From contig NW_006763137.1 of assembly GCF_000264905.1 (NCBI RefSeq), positions 808,719-872,718 of the forward strand: DNA of 64,000 bases. Direction: 5' to 3'. The notes below the pieces were generated by a model. That model did not search any database, was not told where the DNA came from, and saw only the letters and a program-made list of their open reading frames with translations. A program made the translations under genes and the position numbers. Source of the stretch: Stereum hirsutum FP-91666 SS1. Its lineage: Eukaryota > Basidiomycota > Agaricomycetes > Russulales > Stereaceae. How positions within the stretch are numbered: the stretch's first letter is position 1; every line of letters begins with the position of its first letter. Shown here in pieces: positions 46,019 to 56,947 of this stretch.

Positions 46019-47733
46019 ATGCAGATCGCGAAAGGTGCACAGCTGGAGTTCTGGAGACATCTGCTTTCGCTGAACGGTATAGACTGGGAGAGCGAGCAGG
46101 TCTCATTCTCTAACGATGACGAATGTTACACCTGCATGCCTAGAATGTACGTCTCTTCTCTCACTCTTGAGAATTGGGCCGTTTCTTATCCGAACTCGCA
46201 TTCATCGCATTTCCATACCTTCAATGATCTGTACTACTAGGGCCTGGTTGTCCGACTCGTGCACCACCCCCTCCCAAGCGCGCCACTGGCTCGCCTCGGA
46301 ATTTTCCAGCCTCCATCAAAACTACCCAGACAACATCGAGCAGCATGAAGAGTTCAAGTCGGGCGGAGCGTGGGGGGTGCTCATGCTCGTGATGTCGATG
46401 ATATACATGGAGAAGCAGTCGACTTGGAAGAAGAGGGAGAGTATGGCCAGTTTGGATGGGATGTTCAAGAGGAGTTCGGGTTCGTCGACGAGGTGAGTTG
46501 TCTGAACATCTTCTCCTTCTATCATTATCTCTAACGGGGGAATATTGCGTAGAAATAATAGTGTTGGGCCGAGTACTCCAAGTCCACGACGGACGGCTCA
46601 CAAAGACGATGAACCCACTCTCATCTCAACCTCCGGTCTCCGTCAAAGAGCTAACCGACGCAGCATCACGCTCTCCACCCCCCTCATCACCGCCTCCAAC
46701 ATTCACACCGCCAGCCCGCGCCAGCTTAGCCCCATCTCCCCATCTCCATCCACACCCACAGACACGACAGATATGCTCAAATCCTGGACTGCTGGCGCCG
46801 CGAAGAACGACTACGACGCGAAGCTCAATCCAGACCTTGCGGATTTCATCACGAAACCACTCTCGGAGTCCCCAAATGACTTCTTCGACTTTGACCCACC
46901 TCTTTCTTCGCCAGAGCCCTCTCAGCCCTCTCCAATTTCGCCGCCTTCGTCTCAATACGCGTACCCCGCTTTCCCTCGCAACGTCCGAACAGTCACATTC
47001 TTCCCCAATGACAACAACAACGACCATAGGCGCACCGTATCCGGAGTCCATACTCATTCTCATGGTCATATACGATCCAGATCAGCTCCCACCATCCCAG
47101 TCCTCTTCGAATCCAACACAGCCACAGTCAACTCCAACACGAGTTCTACTATAGCCCCAGGACCGACCGTTGACGATCTGCCTATTCCCACACAAGAAGT
47201 CGCCGACCCATCTCTCGCCACAGTGACACAAACCAACGATCTGCCTCTCGCCACACGACGCCGCATGCGCCGAGATCAGCCTATGTACGGCGGTGAATTC
47301 GTACGATATCTGGGAGCGATCGAGAGGCCGGATACGCCTCCTACTCCGCCTTTGGATCTTGATGTCGATGTCGATGTTGAGTTGATGGAATCAGAAGAGG
47401 GAGGTCCCGAGTCGCCGGAGATACCGCCACAGGAGCAAACGCAGGACTCTAAGCCAGAGGAGCGGCAGAGTGGTGCGTCTATTCTAGTTTTGTTTCGAGG
47501 TCGATATCGTAGTCGTATATTCCTTTCTGATGATCTTTGTCCTGTATTGTGTGTGTCTATTAGCTGGATTGGTGTCGAGATTGCCGGTCGTGATTCAGAG
47601 ACTGTGGAGTCGCCTTCGTCATCTTCGGGATACTGTGTGCATTCGTGGGGGTGGTGTTAATCTGAATCCACGTCGTAGGTCGAGAGTGGAGAGACCCCAG
47701 ATGTCGGAAACGGAGAAGGTACATGTTCGATGA
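46019..47733 (+). CDS. Unassigned protein with disordered Ser/Pro/Thr-rich middle, 4 exons
   Basis: Exons 46019-46146, 46241-46492, 46553-47472 and 47564-47733 join in frame to 489 residues. I do not recognise a family. The first 125 residues look folded: MQIAKGAQLEFWRHLLSLNG; a Cys pair CYTC; MAWLSDSCTTPSQARHWLAS; a Met-rich helix GVLMLVMSMIYMEKQSTWKK. The middle is Pro/Ser/Thr-rich with an RSRS-like patch, then RRRMRRDQPMYGGEFVRYLG and an acidic run. The end is basic and hydrophobic (GLVSRLPVVIQRLWSRLRHL). Phases 2, 2 and 1 match at all three introns, which supports a real gene; the last exon is the least certain. Confidence 0.6.
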
Positions 47734-48309
47734 CAACGGGCGTTCCAAATTATCCTCATACTTCTGTTCGATCACCCGTAATGTGTTGCTTCAATTTTCT
47801 CGTCCTTCGCCATACTCTACATACTACTCCTTGTACGACATATGCCTCACGCCCAGTCCACCATCCGGTTATGAATGAGTGGATCATACGATATCTACGA
47901 CCTTCCTTGTATCATGTTATTATTGTGCATATGCATCTCTTTTTCTACGTCCAGACTCTAGTTTGTTCATCATCTGCCTCGCCCGGGTCTAAATGCTAGT
48001 GACGGTTGGCTTATCGTACGCCTGGTGGTTCCGATGCTCCGGCTTACTAGCATGGGGTGAGGGTGCTTATATGGGCGTCATGGCTGCAAGAGCAACTCTG
48101 ACACATGACGTCGCACAACGTGAGCAGGTCTTTCGAGAGTCTAGACAATTGCACGCGGACACCATCAGGTATCACAGTTGACGCAGCACAAAATTCTCAG
48201 GAAATGTATGTTTTGTTTCTCTTGACCGGTGAAGTACACTAAGTACTACACAATGACAGTCATAGAACAGATGTCTGCCGGACACGACGACATTGAAGCA
48301 ACGGTATAG
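47734..48309. other. Intergenic region before repeat copy 3
   Basis: A 576 bp gap with no supported gene. Near 48230-48262 the bases AAGTACACTAAGTACTACAC form a small palindromic patch, and the last 60 bp before the TGTTAG tip resemble the flank at 14.85-14.90 kb (shared GCAACGGTATAGTACG / GCAACTGTATAGTACG). Confidence 0.45.
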
Positions 48310-49465
48310 TACGTACGTCTGTTAGCTTCCCTCTGAAGAGGTACTAATCCCAGGCCGACGCCGTACCAGGAGACATAATGAGAGGACTAGCCTCGAAGAG
48401 AAAGTGACACCCCCGAAGGGTGTCAAGCAAGTTAAAAAATTGGACCATCCCCAGGACAATGCACGACGCTGGCCGGCATGTCCCTTAATGAGGGGTCAGG
48501 GTATTATGTCCTGGGAAGCCACTGCATATCCCTCGAGGTTCTTGAGGCCAACGCAACGCGACTCTGCGTACATCCCCGTGACACCCATGGCCTGTCGATC
48601 GCGTCGCGAGCGATCCCAATCCAACACGGTCCCGGCTTGAGGTCTTGATGTTGAGTCTTGACACCGGTATCCAATCGGGTGGCCTGTAGGGATGAAGACG
48701 AGTGAGCATGTTGAACGTTGAGAGGAGAAGAGCGAGATGAAAAAGGAAAATGGGTAGATAACAACAAGCGCGATGGAGGGGAGTACGCGCGACGGCAGTG
48801 ATGACGTCAGCGACCAAATACAAGGGTGATATGAAGAATAGGCAAAGACAGAGAGGGGAGGAGCGAGTAAGTGTAAGAGAAATGTTGAAGGAACTCACCT
48901 AGGGTCCGGTCCAACTTGGTGGGGGAGGGAGGCGATGGTGGTGGTAGAGGAGAGAGAAGGTGGGGGATCATAAGCGAGTTCAAGTGGGTCTTTATATGCC
49001 AGAGAACGGATTCAAACTCCTCCCGGCAAAAGGTACCAGGACAAAAGGACGGCGAAACATACCGAGGCCCATCAGTCCGAAACCGTGCCCAGATCCAAGA
49101 AAAATAAGTGTTATCTGATCGTATCGCATGCGAGTCACGGCACTCAGCAGTTGTAACCTATAATGGAAAATGACCGAATTAGGTAGCGAATGCTGGGACC
49201 CACAAAGGCCTTGTGGGCGAGTTCGAGAGGACGAAATGACGATTATCTCGATAACCACTGGGCTGTTTCGCATGAATCTTACATCACTTTGTGCGCATTT
49301 ATAGCTAACATATTATAGTAGAAGGGGATGGAAAGAGACAAAAGGTGAGAGAAGTAAGGGGATGGAGAGCTCAGAGTTTGCGCCATTGGTTGGCCCCATT
49401 ATGAATTTCAAAGTTGGTTTGGAAGAAAGAAGTTCGAACCGGTCCGCGTGGGTTACGCATGGAGT
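48310..49465 (+). repeat. Complex repeat, copy 3 (shortened, about 1.15 kb)
   Basis: Same orientation as copy 1. It holds the tip CGTCTGTTAGCTTCCCTCTG, the perfect hairpin GACACCC-CCGAA-GGGTGTC (about 48407-48425), the near-identical end module (about 48430-48640), the minus-strand first exon and TATA (near 48990), and sequence up to GTTCGAACCGGTCCGCG at about 49430-49446. Beyond that it no longer matches copies 1 and 2, and the whole second transcription unit is missing. Confidence 0.75.
48496..48971 (-). CDS. Small ORF of the complex repeat, copy 3 (putative)
   Basis: Minus-strand exons 48971-48899 and 48683-48496 would give 86 residues (MIPHLLSPLPPPSPP start; GHPIGYRCQDSTSRPQAGTV; LDWDRSRRDRQAMGVTGMYA; ending VASQDIIP). 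Splice borders are good (CTAG|GTGAGT and CTACAG|GC) and the TATATAAAG-type box lies about 20 bp upstream. It is the counterpart of the ORF at 32908. No family recognised, so coding status is unproven. Confidence 0.3.
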
Positions 49466-49802
49466 CACCCTGCCGGAATCCTCCGGTGTCTGGAAATCAG
49501 GCTTGACGCCGCTGTGCCATCGCATCAGTGCCACCTTCAAGTTCGTCACTCTCTTCCTTCGTACCATTGTCGAAAATGAGAAGCTTTTGGAAGCGAGTTT
49601 GAGGTGCGTCAAGCTACATGACTCGGTTGCAGGAGGAATCCCCTACTTATTACGCCTCTTTTGCCAGGCTATTTACTACTTATCGGTTCACCACTCGCAC
49701 GTATCACTAACTTTAACAGCTTTAGGAGACATCTGACACTTCAGAGCGACTCGTAGCTAAGTATGGCGAACCTGAAGATCTTCCGAGTCTCAGTCTTCGT
49801 AC

Positions 49803-49921
49803 TAGACCGTATCTGCGAGTGAATTTTTGACCTCGCTAAAGCTCGCTAAGGCCCAACGGGACGCGACGATTGGCCCGATCGCAGTTTTAAAGCCGTTTTA
49901 AACGGTTGCAGATACGGTCTA
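49803..49921. mobile_element. MITE-like inverted-repeat element, 119 bp
   Basis: Perfect 14 bp terminal inverted repeats, TAGACCGTATCTGC and GCAGATACGGTCTA. If the outer TA is a target-site duplication, the terminal repeat is GACCGTATCTGC, as for Tc1/mariner-type MITEs. No coding capacity. Confidence 0.6.
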
Positions 49922-49923
49922 CT

Positions 49924-50190
49924 ACTGTAGTTTTTCGACCAACTGTTCGTCACGCGTCACGCGGAGTGCGTCGGCGAACAGATTGGGTCTCGGGGTCACG
50001 CATACATGGGGGTTCACGAACAGAAAATCGTGACCGATTTGCCCTGAAAATCGCCAAAAATTCGATTTTTGGCCCGAATACGAACAATTTCGCCTGTTCG
50101 TCACGCGTGGCTCACCCGAACGAACCGTGGCCCAGCGGTGGTCACGGCTGACGTAACTCTCCCACGAACACTTGGTCGAAAAACTACAGT
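49924..50190. mobile_element. MITE-like inverted-repeat element, 267 bp
   Basis: Terminal inverted repeats of about 27 bp with one mismatch: ACTGTAGTTTTTCGACCAA at left and its reverse complement TTGGTCGAAAAACTACAGT at right, each extended inward by a TGTTCGT motif. The body repeats TGTTCGTCACGCG twice. No target-site duplication is clear. It abuts the 119 bp element by two bases. Confidence 0.65.
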
Positions 50191-50191
50191 T

Positions 50192-50814
50192 CCTGGTCCC
50201 TTTAGGGGACAAGGTCTGTTAGCAGCTAATTTTCGTCAAACAGCCAGACATAGTTAGTCTCGTTCCGATCGGCACTTCCCATGCGCCCAGACCGCACTAC
50301 TCGCGTGCTTGCCACACGTTGCAATTGGCCACACGGCCGGCCGGCCTTCCATCCTCCTCCACTCTCGTCGTCTCGAGCTCATAAATAAGGCCGATGTTCG
50401 TGCATTCCCAATACACCCCTACTTGAATAAATACTGCATCTGCATGACTCGATTGGAAAAGAGGCCAACATCTGTGGATCGCCCCGGCAAGGAGGGTGGG
50501 CAGGGCGGTCCACAGAGGTTGGCATCTTCGTTCCAGTTGTCAGTGTACTAGTATATAGTATAATATAGACAATATTGCATGTCCCGGTGCCACATTCTAT
50601 GTGGGATATAGCCCGATGTACATCAGGAGAGGCATAATCCTGAAGTAGAGTATTTCCTTCCCTTCGGCCCCCAGAACACAGAACGACTGGTAAACTTCAA
50701 GGTTTTTTTAGTACGCGGGGCGGAGCGTAGCGGAGCCCTGCGCGAGTTTACCGTCAGATTAGCATCCAAAGTCCATCAATATAGTTTCTATTACTGATAG
50801 CTAAAGGGACCAGG
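50192..50814. mobile_element. Possible 623 bp inverted-repeat element
   Basis: CCTGGTCCCTTTAG at 50192-50205 and its exact reverse complement at 50801-50814 bound the stretch. A nested pair GGTAAACT/AGTTTACC lies near 50690-50755. No ORF with a motif inside. Only 14 bp of terminal repeat makes this weaker than its two neighbours. Confidence 0.4.
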
Positions 50815-51593
50815 GTAGGGCCCGAAAGGGCAGTTTATAGTCACCACTGACCAAAGTAAGCCTCTCGCTACATTGCCGGCACAATGTACCATTTGACCTG
50901 ATGGCATGACGATGTGGCCTGTGACTGAAGTGGCACTCAAAGTCTAACTCGAGTACAGCGCCTGAAGGCTGCATAGGCTTCCTAGATGCTGTCCGGGATG
51001 GAAAAATTGTGACCTGGGTGTCGGACCCAGTGTAATTTCTCGGAACTAGCCGGCAGTGGAACGCGCCGCGCCACGATGCGCCACAAGCAACTCTTAAGGC
51101 TGTTCTTGGCCTTGGATCGGAGCGTATCATTTTTACCTCCACAAACTCCATCGAATCACGTTCCTTGCCAATGCACTATGTGCTCAAGTGCTCTTTCTGC
51201 TTTCTATACTAGATGGTGAGCCTGCCGAAGACCGGTGCCGTCTTCGCGACATTTTTGGTGATTGCAGATCGAGATTGAACACATTGTGTGGGAGAAAGAG
51301 ATGTCAATTATATCCGTCGTGGGGAAAGGGGGAGCAATTGGTCTCTCCAGCCCTTTCAAACTGCTCCAAAAATGCTTTCAATCAGAATAGAACATGCCGA
51401 CTCACAGCTGCTGTGTGCTCACTATTCTTGTTATCTCCGTAATGATGCCTCAGAGAAGAGTCACAGTTCATAAACAAAAGCCCACTCTTGCTAGCGCATT
51501 GATTCACTACCCTCTTCGTCTGCGCCTCTCCAACCCAACACAACCCACCTCCTGCCCCAATATTCATCACCTCCTGCAACGGCATTCAAATTA
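50815..51593. other. Intergenic region upstream of the DUF6535 gene
   Basis: About 780 bp with no supported gene; includes the expected promoter of the gene starting at 51594. Short ORFs here lack motifs. Confidence 0.45.
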
Positions 51594-54375
51594 ATGGACG
51601 ACCCGCCTCGATCCAACAGTCCGGACGGGTCCATGAACAGAGCTGACCCTGTGAAGGTCACCACGGCGTGAATGCCTCATCGACTCCGAGCGCCTCACCA
51701 TTGCACTGACTGAGATCCCTCCTAGATCACCGTCGGTCTCTGCGCCGATAGAACCTTCAAGACAGAACAGTGAGCCTGAAAAGGACGCGATAATGTGAGC
51801 GACTAGATATCATACTTCTCTCTCCCTTTTTTATCTTCCTATAGCAAAAGGGTGGTGAATGCTATAGACACGTTATCGGATGCGGTGAAGAACATGGTAG
51901 ACAGCCAAAATATCACTGTTGGTCTGTGTATACTGTTCTTACATCTCATCTGACTTTACCACCAACTAAAGACTGCGTTCATTACTCAGATCTTCTAAAG
52001 CGCATAGACGAGAGACAGGAGGAACAGGGTATGCCATCATAACATGGTTCAACTCGGGTATCTAACTCTATTTAGAACAGATACCTCAAGGAAACCGATT
52101 CCCGAAGTTCCTGGCAGCAGTTCGAGTGCTTGGAACTCGCTGCTTAAATCAACCATGGAGAACTCTGTCAAACCAGACGTTGAAAGATGGAGATCGACTT
52201 TGGACACGCTACTCATCTTTGTGAGTTCAACAATATTTGCGATGCATGCGGACTGTAATTGACATCCTTGAACCAGATCGCTCTCTTCTCTGCTGTTGTC
52301 ACGTCCTTCCTCGTTCAGGCGTCTACCGGCCTCTCGCAGGACCCGAGTGACCGAACCAATGAACTTTTATCGAACCTTACAGAAATAATTATCCAGCTCA
52401 GCGCCAACACGTCCGCGTTACACATCTCACCACCCACTCAATTCGATCCAGACCCCAGGATTGTCCGTCTAAATGTATACTGGTCTCTTTCTCTCATCAT
52501 AAGCGTAAGTCATACTACTTAGTTCGGTTATTGCTAGCATACTCCTTTGATCAATATTGCTTCCAGCTTTGCATTGCCTCCATAGCGGTCTCAGGACGCG
52601 GCTACCTGATGTCTCTTACACGATACAATCCAAAGCACAAGCAGGTAAACCAGAAGCTTGTCGAGATATACACTCGATGGATGCAATCCGATCGTGTACT
52701 CCGACCCGTGGTAGACGCGCTGCCGCAGTTTTTGGTCCCCGCGGTGGTACTCTTTATTATAGGCCTACTGGACAATTTACTCTCGAGCGCTCTAGCGCTA
52801 CCCTTGCTCTCTGTACCGCTCCTAGGAGCAGGACTCGTGTCGTCCGTCTTTTTCGGCCTCTCGGGTCTCGTTCTGGTTCTCACTGTTATTCACGGATGCC
52901 TCTATCCGTCGACCTCGCCGTATCAGTCATTCCTGTCGTCGTTCATCGAGCATCGCCGCCACGCTGTATCCGATGGTCTGCCACACGATGGTGATGCCAA
53001 CGATGTCAACGACGACTTATTGATGGCCGAATCAATACCCGAGACGGCAATCGCGATATATCACAAAACACTCGTCCTCACGTGTGACGATTACGCTGTG
53101 GATAGTGCTACCGCTGCCTTATGGGACTTAACCCGTCCTTCCTTGCCCCGATATGCGGAGCAATATGTGCCTTGGCGATTGCAAAGTAGCTTTGTGGATA
53201 CTATTGTTTACATGCTATCGCCCGAATGTAGTCGGCGAACAAATATCACTGCTGCGTTGATGGTGAACAAAATCGACGGTTCGTGTTCCCGTAACGTTCA
53301 CCACATGTTGTGAGAATACTGACCCACTTGAAAAATTCTATCAGAACATGGTATCCTGTCGATCGAGAGTAGATATAAATGGGCTGTAGCCCTACTTGGC
53401 GCTGCTATGCGTCAGCGTCTGACTGTATCATCCAACAAATCCCGGGAAATTCTCTCAACATCTACGTATATGCAGGGCCTAGTATGTCTCCTCATAGAGG
53501 AAAACACCAGGAACGCACGACTCCTTGCACCTTCGATAGCGCTGCTTTTTGTGGATGGAAGTCCCTTCCTGGATCAGGCGTCATCCGTTCGTGTCAGCCG
53601 TCTGCTGACGTTCATCAGATTTGAGGCTTTGAACATTCTCTCTGAAAATATCGAAGAGATCGATATAAAGAGCTTTTTCCCCCGCAGAATCTCCAAAGAA
53701 GCGAGCATCGCAGCCTTTGATCGCGTATTGGCACCCCTGATTCCACTCAACAAACATGCAGACTTCATAACTTACGACAGCACAGCTGTCCTGCTCGATT
53801 TCTGGTGTTATCTCAATGATGCTTCAGAATATGGCCATTCGCTAACACTGGCCGCGCTATTCAGTTCGCTTTGTCGAAATGGCTGCGATACTTTTGTGAG
53901 CGCAGCATTACAGCCTGACCGTATATCCATCATGGTAGCCAGTGATAAATCATGGGAACTCCGCCATCTACTAGATGCCGTTGGCCAGTTAAAGCTCCCT
54001 GACGCAGCTTCCTTGGATATCGAACACGAGTCCGATACGTATTCTGATATTGACACCTTCATTGTTTCTTCAATGATTCATCTTGTCACAACTCTGGTTC
54101 GACTCCCAGATTCCTGGCTCCTTCTGAGCCATCGGACCGATATCATCATGCTTCTGGAAGTAATTACCGAGCGCAAGGGCAGCCGCTCGCGGCTCCATCC
54201 AAGCTCATGGAAAAATGTACGCGATGTGCTGGCTTATGGAGCTGAAGTAAACGCACCTGAAAGTGTCGCTGCTGCAAAATTCGCACTCCTCAATGTATTT
54301 TTCAAGTTATTGTCACCGACAGAACGTTGGTGGGTTGGTTCTGTTTCCGCCTATCAATACTGTCATGGGTCATAA
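51594..54375 (+). CDS. DUF6535-type multi-pass membrane protein, 8 exons
   Basis: Exons 51594-51656, 51715-51794, 51845-51921, 51990-52028, 52081-52220, 52277-52504, 52567-53278 and 53345-54375 close in frame to 789 residues. The DUF6535 pattern is AWNSLLKSTMENSVKPDVER, then TLDTLLIFIALFSAVVTSFL (membrane segment 1) and QASTGLSQDP, then WSLSLIISLCIASIAVSGRG (segment 2), PQFLVPAVVLFIIGLLDNLL (segment 3) and VFFGLSGLVLVLTVIHGCLY (segment 4). Such proteins are abundant in Agaricomycetes and their function is unknown. A charged helical part precedes segment 1; a soluble, helical C-terminal half of about 450 residues follows. Exons 1-4 are short and carry no family motif, so the 5' model is less sure; the acceptor after AACAG at 52080, not the earlier TTTAG, is required by frame. 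Confidence 0.82.
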
Positions 54376-56947
54376 ATACTGACAGCTGCCTGTGGTATGA
54401 TTTTTTCAGGCAACTTATTACCTTCCCATGATTCACTCGGACTTCGCTCAATGAACTCAAATCCAGATCCACGTCACCCAACAACTTCATACTACCTCTC
54501 GGTCAGGTACCCTTGCTGAACCTGATCCGGAAGATATGCGGGCAATGGCCTCTGTGTCAACGACTCGATTAGGGTTCTCTAGGTCGCGCTTGACTTGTTG
54601 AGACGAAGCTGAAGAGGTGGCTAAGGGAGGAAACAGACCAGAACAAGTCTGGGGATTTATTGTAGTGTAGCTACATGTTTTTATACATTCAGGCTTAATG
54701 AAACTACCTAAGCATGAATGACTCGAACTACTAAGAGCAACGAGAGAATAATTGCGCGATTTAGAAAGCCAACCAATAGAATTGAGAGCCTTCTAAGCAA
54801 TATCCAAGAGTAACGAATGGAAAAGCAAGGATAAAGAAACAGAACAGTAAGCAAGTGCATTAATAATCATGTGAGGATTACTGAGCAGCACAAAACCACA
54901 GAACACTCGAAGAGGACAATAAGGAACGACGAGGAGATGATCTCGATAGAGATCAGTACTGTGGCCCGAGCAGAGTGGCGTAAGTAAGAACGTCGGACCG
55001 GAAGCCGATTCAAATCATCGCTGATTTGACTCGACTGTGGCATTTGTGCCAGTGGCGAGGGGTTTTTCTTTTTCTTTCGCTCATGCATACGTAGGTAAGG
55101 AACATAATATATTTTATTGCAATACAAAAAGTTCATAACACTCTGGACTCGATACTACACAGCGACTAGACTAGAAGGAGACAGATGCGACCACGAACAT
55201 TGCAATTACTTGACAAAGCGGCATAACGTCAAGAGCCCATGCAGACTCCGCCGCTGTATACATGAATCTCGAGCTATCGGTCCCTGGCGCAGTGATCATC
55301 GAGGTGTATAACTCTCGTATCGGCGGGAATGAGGATGCAGGCGGATTGGGGAATATTGTGTTGGGACCAGGACATGTATGATCAATATTCAATTCGGAAG
55401 ATTATGGAATTTCAGAGTTGCGTACTACGGCTCTTGTGCGATCACGTCCACCGGTTTAACGATGCCTCTTAAGTAGACTGTCGAGAATTGTGGCGGACCG
55501 ACATTTGTAGATATGTATGTGTACACGTAGAATCAAGAACAAAAGTCCGTCTTCGTGCTAAATGCCTCAACGGACGGATATTTAGACTACGTAGTTTCAT
55601 AGAACTCATAGTAGATGCTACTGGACAGCCCATAGAACCGGATCCCAGTCGCCATGCCCATCTATGAAGTGCCCCGGGAGAGCGCTTCCATAGGTACTCC
55701 TCGATGCTGTTTTCACCGAGGTCTGAGGACGAAGTTAGGACAAAGAGTAGGATCTCGATGCGGTTGCTTTGTCGGCCAAATTGGGGTTTAAGGGAGCCAA
55801 GCCGTCGGGCCCCTTGGTGGCCCTTTGACGCCCCAGGTTCCTTTCGGGTTGAAATGCATGATTGCCTCATCTCACCTGATTCAGAGCTCGTCTGATCCAC
55901 CTCGACCAGTCCATGGCGCCACCGTCACCTCACGATCATCGAGCAGAGCAAGCAAGTCATGACGAAAGCCTGGAAAAACAACAATGGTTTTGAAGCTGAA
56001 CTCGGAGGCACCACAAAAAACGATGATATGACATGACATGATATCGAAGACGAGAGATGAACAAGCTATGAGAAAGAAAAAAAGACTCAGAAATCAATCG
56101 AAAAAAAGAACGAGAACCAGACGAAGAAGTCAGACAACGTCGTCGAAGCCGAAGTGCTTGTAATTGTAATTGAAAAAACAACGCTGGGGCGGGGGATGAG
56201 GAAGTGACTTGAAGCATTGTCAGAGACGTAAGATGGGGAATGGAAGAGAAGAGACAAAGAGCGTAAGCGAGAAGTGAGAAGTGAGAAGGGAAAAAAATGT
56301 CCGCGGACGTCATGAACGCATAAGCTGGAAGAGGAAAGGACGTCGATAATAAGGTAATAGTACTGCATGGAGAAGAGAAAAGGGAGGGGGTGGGGGAGTC
56401 AGGTTTGGCGAGGGGAGGTGGGCGGGTGCGCGGATGATTCGATGCGAGGATAGTTGGGTTATGGGTGCGGGGCAGAATGATGGTCCAGGCCTGGGGTAGG
56501 AATATTTGTACGGTATAAGACGGGGCGAAATTATACGTGTTGGGGTTTGATTCGATGGATCACAATGACGAATGTTCGGTGCTGGAATAGTAAGAGATGA
56601 AATGAGGGGTGAAAGGGTGACACGAAAGAGGTGGAGCGCGATGGCAAGTGCGCCAATTAGAAGCCGAGAGCGGTGACAGCGAGGAGGGATTTAGATGCGT
56701 CACTACATAACGAGAAAAGTTCAGAGCGAGAGCGTCTAGAGCGAGGGCCCGAGGGTAGGATCAACAGTGGGCGGCGATTTAACAACATCACGTACAGGAG
56801 CGAGGGGAGGAAATGATAAACATCGAGTGGGGACGAGAAGAATAGAGGAGAGTAAATATCCTAAGATCGAGGGAAACAAGCCAACAAACCAGAAAAACGA
56901 ACCGTCAGCCACAAGCCTGTCTCATGCTGCCCCAATTTCCCTTTGAA
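54376..56947. other. Intergenic region, 2.6 kb
   Basis: No supported gene. From 54596 the sequence starts TGTTGAGACGAAGCTGAAG and contains TTATTGTAGTGTAG and a TTTTTATACATT, a layout seen in copia-type LTRs, but I cannot find its partner or a target duplication. The frame at 55469-55900 (-) has no motif. 55.9-56.9 kb is purine-rich and probably the Zds1 gene 3' flank. Confidence 0.4.

Noticed and set aside
55469..55900. 143-codon minus-strand frame
   Set aside because: No motif, no splice partner and no composition signal that sets it apart from neighbouring non-coding DNA.
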